A program made the translations under genes and the position numbers. Source: Bacteroidales bacterium (GTDB lineage: Bacteria > Bacteroidota > Bacteroidia > Bacteroidales > Bacteroidaceae). Taken from it: DNA of 22,206 nt. The DNA lies in NCBI GenBank assembly GCA_004555055.1, contig SFJN01000021.1:1-22206 (forward strand), written 5' to 3'. Below are positions 17,222 to 22,206 of the stretch, in pieces. The notes beneath the pieces are model-generated. The model saw only the letters and a list, made by a program, of their open reading frames with translations, did no database searches and was not told where the DNA came from. How positions within the stretch are numbered: position 1 is the first letter of the stretch; each line of letters begins with the position of its first letter.

Positions 17222-18385
17222 ATGACCTACACTTATACCCCCTCGACTTTGTCCAATACGCGCGTGGATGCAGCAGACATCCTTCGCGGCATAGCCATCG
17301 GCGGCATCGTGATGCTCCACTTCATTGAGCATATGAATTTCTATCAGTTTCCGGAACTCACCATATTGGACCAGGTGGTCTGGAATGCAATGTTCTTTCT
17401 CTGTGGCGGCAAGATGTACGCCATCTTTTCTCTGTTGTTCGGACTGAGTTTCTTCATCCAGCACGACAATCAGGCCCAAAAAGGGAAGGACTTCCGGCTG
17501 CGTTTTGCCTGGCGCATGGTGCTCCTGATGAGTTTCGGACTCTTCGATTTGCTCTTTTTCAATGGCGATATCCTGACGGTTTATGCCGCATGTGGGCTGC
17601 TGGTACTTCCCCTTATCCGTCTGAGCAACCGCACGCTGGCATGGATTGCCCTCTTCCTGGCGTTACAACCCATTGAGATTTTCTATCTTATATGGGGTGC
17701 TGTCGACCCTACGGTACGTCCGCTCGATTTAGGTTCTGGCGAGCTGTTCGGCGCGTTGTTAGGCCCTCAAAGCCACGGCACGATTTGGGAGGTGGCAGTG
17801 GCAGGCATCCAATATGGTTTCCGCATCAATTTTTATTGGGCCATTGAGAACGGACGCTTGACGCAGACATTGTTCCTCTTCCTCCTCGGCATACTGATGG
17901 GACGTAAGCGTTTCCTTTATGATGAAGGAGAAAATGCCCACCTTTGGGTGCGTACAATGATGCTTTCTGTCGTCTTCCTTCTTGTCGTTTTGCCCGTTCA
18001 GCAGTCGTTACCGGGACTGGTGGAGAATGCTTGCATGGCACATTCTCTACAGGTGATGCTGACCATGTGGCGCAATGCAGCCATGATGCTCTTTATCGTT
18101 TGTGCCGTCACCTGGACCTACCATTGCACCGCATGGGGCAAGCGGCTGATTCTGATAGCACCTTATGGCAAAATGAGTCTTACCAACTATTTGGGACAGT
18201 CGATAATCGGAGCCTTCATCTTCTACGGATGGGGACTGGAACTTTATCGGGTGAGCGGCCACGCCATGAGTCTGTTGATAGGCGTAGGTTGTGTGCTGTT
18301 GCAATATGTTTTTTGCCGATGGTGGCTCAGCCGTCATGCCCGTGGTCCGTTCGAGGCTCTTTGGAGGCGCTTGACGTGGATGTAA
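17222..18385 (+). CDS. DUF418 family multi-pass membrane protein
   Basis: 387 aa, strongly hydrophobic with about eight to ten predicted membrane spans. RVDAADILRGIAIGGIVMLH at the N-terminus and GKMSLTNYLGQSIIGAFIFYGWGLELY at the C-terminus (from G316) are the two conserved blocks of the DUF418/YeiB-type family. Family function is not established; a relation to acyltransferase-type membrane proteins has been suggested, so transport or envelope modification are both open. The start at ATG 17222 follows an A/T-rich stretch (AAACATTTTTTC), the usual Bacteroidota start context. The gap after the Dna2-like gene is 54 nt without a clear hairpin, so it may be the last gene of the tdk-led operon. 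Base use becomes less GC-rich from here to the end of the window. Confidence 0.85.
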   Translation: MTYTYTPSTLSNTRVDAADILRGIAIGGIVMLHFIEHMNFYQFPELTILDQVVWNAMFFLCGGKMYAIFSLLFGLSFFIQHDNQAQKGKDFRLRFAWRMVLLMSFGLFDLLFFNGDILTVYAACGLLVLPLIRLSNRTLAWIALFLALQPIEIFYLIWGAVDPTVRPLDLGSGELFGALLGPQSHGTIWEVAVAGIQYGFRINFYWAIENGRLTQTLFLFLLGILMGRKRFLYDEGENAHLWVRTMMLSVVFLLVVLPVQQSLPGLVENACMAHSLQVMLTMWRNAAMMLFIVCAVTWTYHCTAWGKRLILIAPYGKMSLTNYLGQSIIGAFIFYGWGLELYRVSGHAMSLLIGVGCVLLQYVFCRWWLSRHARGPFEALWRRLTWM

Positions 18386-18420
18386 TTCCGTTTTTTCAAT
18401 ATATTAATTTAGTAATTTAT

Positions 18421-21400
18421 ATGAAGCAGATTAAACATTTTTTGTGCCGCATTCTGGCCACTTGGGTGTTATGCCTGGCACCGTCGTTGACCGATTCTGG
18501 CTTTTCAGTATTGGCTGCGGACAACGAGCCACAGATGTTTGGCTATTGCATTTACCGTGATTCTTGGGGAAATTCATGGGACAAAATCGGACTCTATGCC
18601 ATCCCTCTGGATGGTTCAGCCGCAACGCCTGTGTTTCTCAATTCCCACAAGGTTCCGAAATGTGCCGTCTATGTAGACGGAAAATACTATACCGTTACGA
18701 AAATGTCCTCGGTCTATGGTACGGAAGTGGACAATACAGTATATGACGCAACCACATGGGAAGTGCTGCGTTCCAATGAATATGGCGGTGAGGTGACGAC
18801 TGTAGCCGATGATTTTGCATATGACCCCACTACAGGGAAGGTGTATGGCAACTTCGAAGACGGGAAAGGTGGTCGTGCACTCGGAATCTACAACCTTGAG
18901 ACCTTCAAATGCGAGCAGATTGCTGCGCTCAACCGTCAATGGAATGGCTGTGGAATCACGTTGGATGGCGAACTTTACGCCGTGGGATACGATGGAAATC
19001 TCTATAATGTCGACAAGGCCACCGGTGCGGAATGGAAAGTTGGAAGCACTGGACTATCACCGAAATACGAGTCTTCCGCAACGGTCGACCCAAAGACCGG
19101 CAAATTCTATTACGCCCTGAACAACGACACTCAGTCTGCCATCTATGAGATTGATGTTACTACGGCAAAGGCCACGAAGATTGTGTCGTTCAATGACTAC
19201 GACGAATATGTGGGTCTGTTTATCCTTCCTCCCGCTGCTGCAGATGATGCTCCTGCGGAAGCAGAGGCGCTGGCCCCGCATTTCGAAGCGGGAAGCCTCG
19301 ACGGTACGTTTGCGTTCAAAGTCCCTTCGCTGACATATGTCGGGGAACCTTTGACCGGAGAGCTGGCCTATACGGTCAGTGTGGACGGCGAGGTACGTGC
19401 CACCGGCAATACGCAGCCTGGTGCAACAGTGGAAGTTGCACTCCAATTCTCGGAGGCCGGAATAAAGGAATTCAGTGTGGTGCTTGTCAATGAGGCAGGC
19501 AACAGTCCGGCTGCCACGTTGAAAAAGTATGTCGGTCACGATGTTCCGTCAGCTGTCAAGGGACTGCAGTTGTCTTATGACAACGGTTTCAACTTGGTCT
19601 GGCAGGCCAGTACGGAGGGTGCCCACGGAGGATACCTCGACGAGCAGGAGGTACGCTATTGCGTTATGCGCTATCCCGGAGCTGTGAAAGTGGCTGAGGA
19701 TTGTGCGGAAACGGCATTTACCGATGCATTCATTGCCGAAGACTTTGCCCATTATTATTACACCGTGACTCCGTGGACCGTTCACGGCGAGGGAGAATCG
19801 ACCATCTCCGATACGCTGACTTTGGGAACCATTGTGCCCCCTTACAGCAATGATTTCGCTAATGAGAGCGATTTCCAGGGATATACCCAATTCAATGCCA
19901 ACGACGATGGCCGGAAATGGGAATGGATAGGAGGTGAAGTACGTATCGGCTATAACTGGAGCAACGCAATCGATGCTTGGCTGTTCACCCCAGGCATCCG
20001 TCTGCAGCGTGGAAAGAGCTACGAACTTTCGTTCAATGCAGCCGGTTCTTCGGCATATTATCCGGAATGTATAGAGGCATATATGGGAACCGATGCCACG
20101 GCAGAAGCCATGAAGGTGCAGATTGTGGAACAGACCTTCCTCGCATCGTCCGACCGCGTGGCTTTCAAGGCCCGTTTCACCCCCGAAGAAGACGGTGTAT
20201 ACTATCTGGGAATCCATGCTTGTAGGGTAATCAAGAACTATTTCCTTTACATTGACGACATAGCCGTTGCCGAAGGAAACTCTACCGAAGCACCTGCAGC
20301 GCCCGAATCCCTGGAGGCTCTTCCCGACATGAACGGCGAACTCTCCGCTACAGTGCGGTTTGTGTGTCCGACACTCACCATAGGTGGTGACGAACTGCAA
20401 CAGATTTCGTACGTGGAGGTGAGTCGTGGTGGCAAAGTGCTGCATCGTTTTGATACACCTGCCCCTGGCGAGAGTCTGGAATATGTGGACGCAATGGCCC
20501 TCGAAGGGGAAAACAAGTACACCATACTTCCCTACAACGAGGCCGGTTTCGGAGCGGCAGCAGAGGTGTCGGCTTTCGTAGGACTCACAGTACCTGCTGC
20601 GGTATCCGACCTTTCGGCACACGAAACCGAAACAACGGGTGAGGTGACCGTGACATGGACAGCCCCGACACTCGACCTTAACGGAAAAAACCTGAAGCCG
20701 GAAGACCTGACCTACACCATCGTTGACGAGAAAAAGCAGACCTTGGTGGAAGGTCTCACTGAAACTTCCTATACATATCAGGCAGTTACTGCCGATGAGG
20801 TCCAGGCGTTCAAGTACTATCGTGTGCTTGTAAGTAACGGAAAGGGCACAAATCCCGATGCGCCTTACACCAATATCATTCCTGTCGGAGCGGCATACAC
20901 CCTGCCTTTTGCTGAGCATTTCAAGGGCGGCAACATGGACGATGGCCACATTTGGAGCTATGAACGTCCGGAAACCAGTACGGCCCTGTGGACACTTGTC
21001 ACGGAAGACAATTCCGGAATCCCTGCTGCCGATGGCGACAAAGGGTATATCGGATGTAAAGGTTCTCTGAAACTGGACGAGGCGACCCTCTATTCCGGGA
21101 AAATTAGTATGGAAACGGCCACAGAACCTGTGCTTACGTTCTTGTATTATGGATGGAACGACAGTGAGAATGTGGCTGTTGCCGAAGTTAATGCCGGAAA
21201 CGGCTTTGAGGCGCTCTACGATGTCACAGCCAGCGGTAACGACGAGTGGGTGAAAGTCTATGTCCCCCTCAAGGAATATGCCGGAAAACAGGTGCAGGTG
21301 GGTCTTGATGTCATCGTCTCAAATAGAGTATATACCCTTGTGGATGCCATCGAAATCAGCGAGACCCCCTCATTCCCTGCAGTGAAGGCCATTGATTGTG

Positions 21401-21852
21401 AGCGGGAGTCAGATGGTGTAAGGCTTAAATGGGCAGCACCGGAAGGGTACACCGCTACACGTGGACTGACGCTTTTGGGATACAATGTCTACCGCGATGG
21501 CAAAAAGGTAAATGAAGACCTGCTCGCGGAACCGGAATGCTTTGCTAATCATGATGGTACGGCCGCATATGCGGTTACGGTGGTTTACGATTTGGGTGAG
21601 TCCGAGGCTTCCGACCCTCTCAGCGTCACTATTCTCGGTATAGAAAATGCCGAGGTTGATGCCGTTGAGGTGACGGTTCAAGACGGAGCCCTTTGTGTCA
21701 GCGGTGCCGATGGCATGACCATTACCATACATGATGCCTCCGGACGGCGTATCTGTTCCGATGTCTGTGGTGCAGAGTATTGTAAGCAACTCGTTTCCGG
21801 TGCGTACCTCGTTACTGTGGCAGAGCGTACCATAAAGGTAGTTGTGGAATAG
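18421..21852 (+). CDS. Large T9SS cargo protein with propeller-like, cleaved-adhesin and FN3-like domains
   Basis: 1143 aa. The frame is open well upstream, through the DUF418 gene, but ATG 18421 is taken as start: it follows a very AT-rich 35-nt gap and opens a signal peptide (1-33, ending SVLAA). Residues ~38-275 contain repeated strand pairs with DG/G turns (LYAIPLDGS, AVYVDGKYYTV, ITLDGELYAV), like a beta-propeller. Two jelly-roll domains of the cleaved-adhesin/choice-of-anchor-J type follow at ~473-620 (ending FLYIDDIAV) and ~828-978 (ending LVDAIEIS), with FN3-like domains between and after them. A type-A T9SS sorting domain occupies 1073-1143 (GIENAEVDAVEV...GAYLVTVAERTIKVVVE). No catalytic motif is seen, so an adhesin or binding role at the cell surface is likely but unproven. 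Confidence 0.82.
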   Translation: MKQIKHFLCRILATWVLCLAPSLTDSGFSVLAADNEPQMFGYCIYRDSWGNSWDKIGLYAIPLDGSAATPVFLNSHKVPKCAVYVDGKYYTVTKMSSVYGTEVDNTVYDATTWEVLRSNEYGGEVTTVADDFAYDPTTGKVYGNFEDGKGGRALGIYNLETFKCEQIAALNRQWNGCGITLDGELYAVGYDGNLYNVDKATGAEWKVGSTGLSPKYESSATVDPKTGKFYYALNNDTQSAIYEIDVTTAKATKIVSFNDYDEYVGLFILPPAAADDAPAEAEALAPHFEAGSLDGTFAFKVPSLTYVGEPLTGELAYTVSVDGEVRATGNTQPGATVEVALQFSEAGIKEFSVVLVNEAGNSPAATLKKYVGHDVPSAVKGLQLSYDNGFNLVWQASTEGAHGGYLDEQEVRYCVMRYPGAVKVAEDCAETAFTDAFIAEDFAHYYYTVTPWTVHGEGESTISDTLTLGTIVPPYSNDFANESDFQGYTQFNANDDGRKWEWIGGEVRIGYNWSNAIDAWLFTPGIRLQRGKSYELSFNAAGSSAYYPECIEAYMGTDATAEAMKVQIVEQTFLASSDRVAFKARFTPEEDGVYYLGIHACRVIKNYFLYIDDIAVAEGNSTEAPAAPESLEALPDMNGELSATVRFVCPTLTIGGDELQQISYVEVSRGGKVLHRFDTPAPGESLEYVDAMALEGENKYTILPYNEAGFGAAAEVSAFVGLTVPAAVSDLSAHETETTGEVTVTWTAPTLDLNGKNLKPEDLTYTIVDEKKQTLVEGLTETSYTYQAVTADEVQAFKYYRVLVSNGKGTNPDAPYTNIIPVGAAYTLPFAEHFKGGNMDDGHIWSYERPETSTALWTLVTEDNSGIPAADGDKGYIGCKGSLKLDEATLYSGKISMETATEPVLTFLYYGWNDSENVAVAEVNAGNGFEALYDVTASGNDEWVKVYVPLKEYAGKQVQVGLDVIVSNRVYTLVDAIEISETPSFPAVKAIDCERESDGVRLKWAAPEGYTATRGLTLLGYNVYRDGKKVNEDLLAEPECFANHDGTAAYAVTVVYDLGESEASDPLSVTILGIENAEVDAVEVTVQDGALCVSGADGMTITIHDASGRRICSDVCGAEYCKQLVSGAYLVTVAERTIKVVVE

Positions 21853-21912
21853 TCCGTTACCTTTCCCCTGAATTTCTATCGGAGTCGGCCGTAGAAACGA
21901 TATATTGATATC

Positions 21913-21953
21913 CGCCCCTTTCCAAACTTTGAGCTGGAAAGGGGCGTTTTTTT
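21913..21953 (+). terminator. Strong rho-independent terminator
   Basis: A perfect 12-bp stem (CGCCCCTTTCCA 21913-21924 with TGGAAAGGGGCG 21935-21946) encloses a 10-nt loop and is followed at once by seven T residues (21947-21953). It ends the T9SS cargo gene, about 60 nt after its stop. Confidence 0.95.
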
Positions 21954-22206
21954 ACCGGTGCAGTCCATCTTTTCTCTTGCAATTTCGATATAATCTACCA
22001 TGTATCCAATGTTGATGGATAGATTGCCGTTGGTGGGGAAAGTCTTTGGTTCCTTGATGATTGGAGGGGAAATTCCTTTGTTGCAAGGCTTGTTTTTCCA
22101 TTTCTTTTGCGGGTCCGCTTTTTGTGGAATAACTTTGCACTGAAAATCATTTCCGTTCCATTAATGTTGGTTGATTGAACATTGGAATCCTAATCAGTGC
22201 AGACAT
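21954..22206. other. AT-rich right-edge region without a supported gene
   Basis: This stretch is visibly poorer in G+C than the genes to its left. Small open frames exist on both strands (a 47-codon + strand frame at 22000-22143; a 62-codon - strand frame at 21952-22140), but none has a signal peptide, family motif or promoter in the right place, and the + strand one overlaps the promoter at 22105-22137. It is most likely the upstream region of a gene that starts beyond 22206. Confidence 0.5.
22105..22137 (+). promoter_or_regulatory. Bacteroidota-type promoter directed out of the window
   Basis: TTTTG (22105-22109), a 20-nt spacer and TAACTTTG (22130-22137) match the Bacteroidota sigma-ABfr consensus TTTG-N17-23-TAnnTTTG in both boxes and in spacing. 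This is the best promoter match in the window. Transcription would start near 22143 and leave a leader of at least 60 nt before any gene to the right. Confidence 0.7.

Noticed and set aside
18371..18405. TTGACG...TATATT resembling a sigma-70 promoter before the last gene
   Set aside because: The spacer is 23 nt instead of about 17, and the Bacteroidota main sigma factor uses TTTG/TAnnTTTG boxes, which are not present here.
17944..18420. In-frame upstream extension of the last T9SS protein
   Set aside because: It lies inside the DUF418 gene in another frame; the signal peptide starts exactly at ATG 18421.
22000..22143. 47-codon hydrophobic + strand frame
   Set aside because: It overlaps the strong promoter at 22105-22137 and has no start context or upstream promoter; probably chance.
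1..22206. CRISPR arrays, insertion sequences, integrase or attachment sites, tRNA genes
   Set aside because: No spaced direct repeats, transposase or recombinase motifs, or cloverleaf-like sequences were seen by eye on either strand.

Overview
The window looks like a chromosomal segment of a member of the Bacteroidales (Bacteroidota). Four things point there: two very large exported proteins end in type IX secretion (T9SS) type-A sorting domains; several upstream regions carry the Bacteroidota -7 promoter element TAnnTTTG; start codons lack Shine-Dalgarno sequences; and a MenA/menaquinone gene and a Bacteroides-type thymidine kinase are present. Base composition is rather GC-rich for the group. 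The genus cannot be fixed from sequence alone (Prevotellaceae or Muribaculaceae-like lineages are guesses).

Left third (1-8928): three exported proteins on the + strand, separated by hairpins. They are a GH85 endo-beta-N-acetylglucosaminidase with a LamG-like domain and a T9SS tail, a 930-aa transglutaminase-like protein, and a GHL10/DUF187 glycoside-hydrolase-like protein. Together they suggest work on glycoproteins or cell-wall glycoconjugates outside the cytoplasm, but each has its own upstream gap and two are followed by clear terminator-like hairpins, so this is a neighbourhood rather than a proven operon.

Middle (8929-18385): a strong bidirectional terminator separates the GHL10 gene from a convergent menA on the - strand (menaquinone prenyltransferase). 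Divergent from menA, a + strand run begins at a TAACTTTG promoter: thymidine kinase, an unrecognised exported 223-aa protein, a radical SAM protein, TilS, a Dna2-like nuclease-helicase (its ATG overlaps the tilS stop as ATGA), and a DUF418 membrane protein. Gaps are short (-4 to 54 nt) and no terminator is visible, so this reads as one housekeeping operon for nucleotide salvage, tRNA modification and DNA repair.

Right end (18386-22206): a 1143-aa T9SS cargo protein with an N-terminal propeller-like region, two cleaved-adhesin/choice-of-anchor-J-like domains and FN3-like linkers, closed by a textbook terminator. The last ~250 bases are AT-rich, hold no convincing gene, and carry the best promoter in the window, which fires to the right out of the window.

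I did not find CRISPR arrays, insertion sequences, tRNAs or rRNAs. The most unusual items are the Dna2-like protein without recognisable iron-sulfur cysteines, and the transglutaminase-like protein with a second, Ser-for-Cys degenerate copy of the fold, next to a GH85 N-glycan hydrolase.
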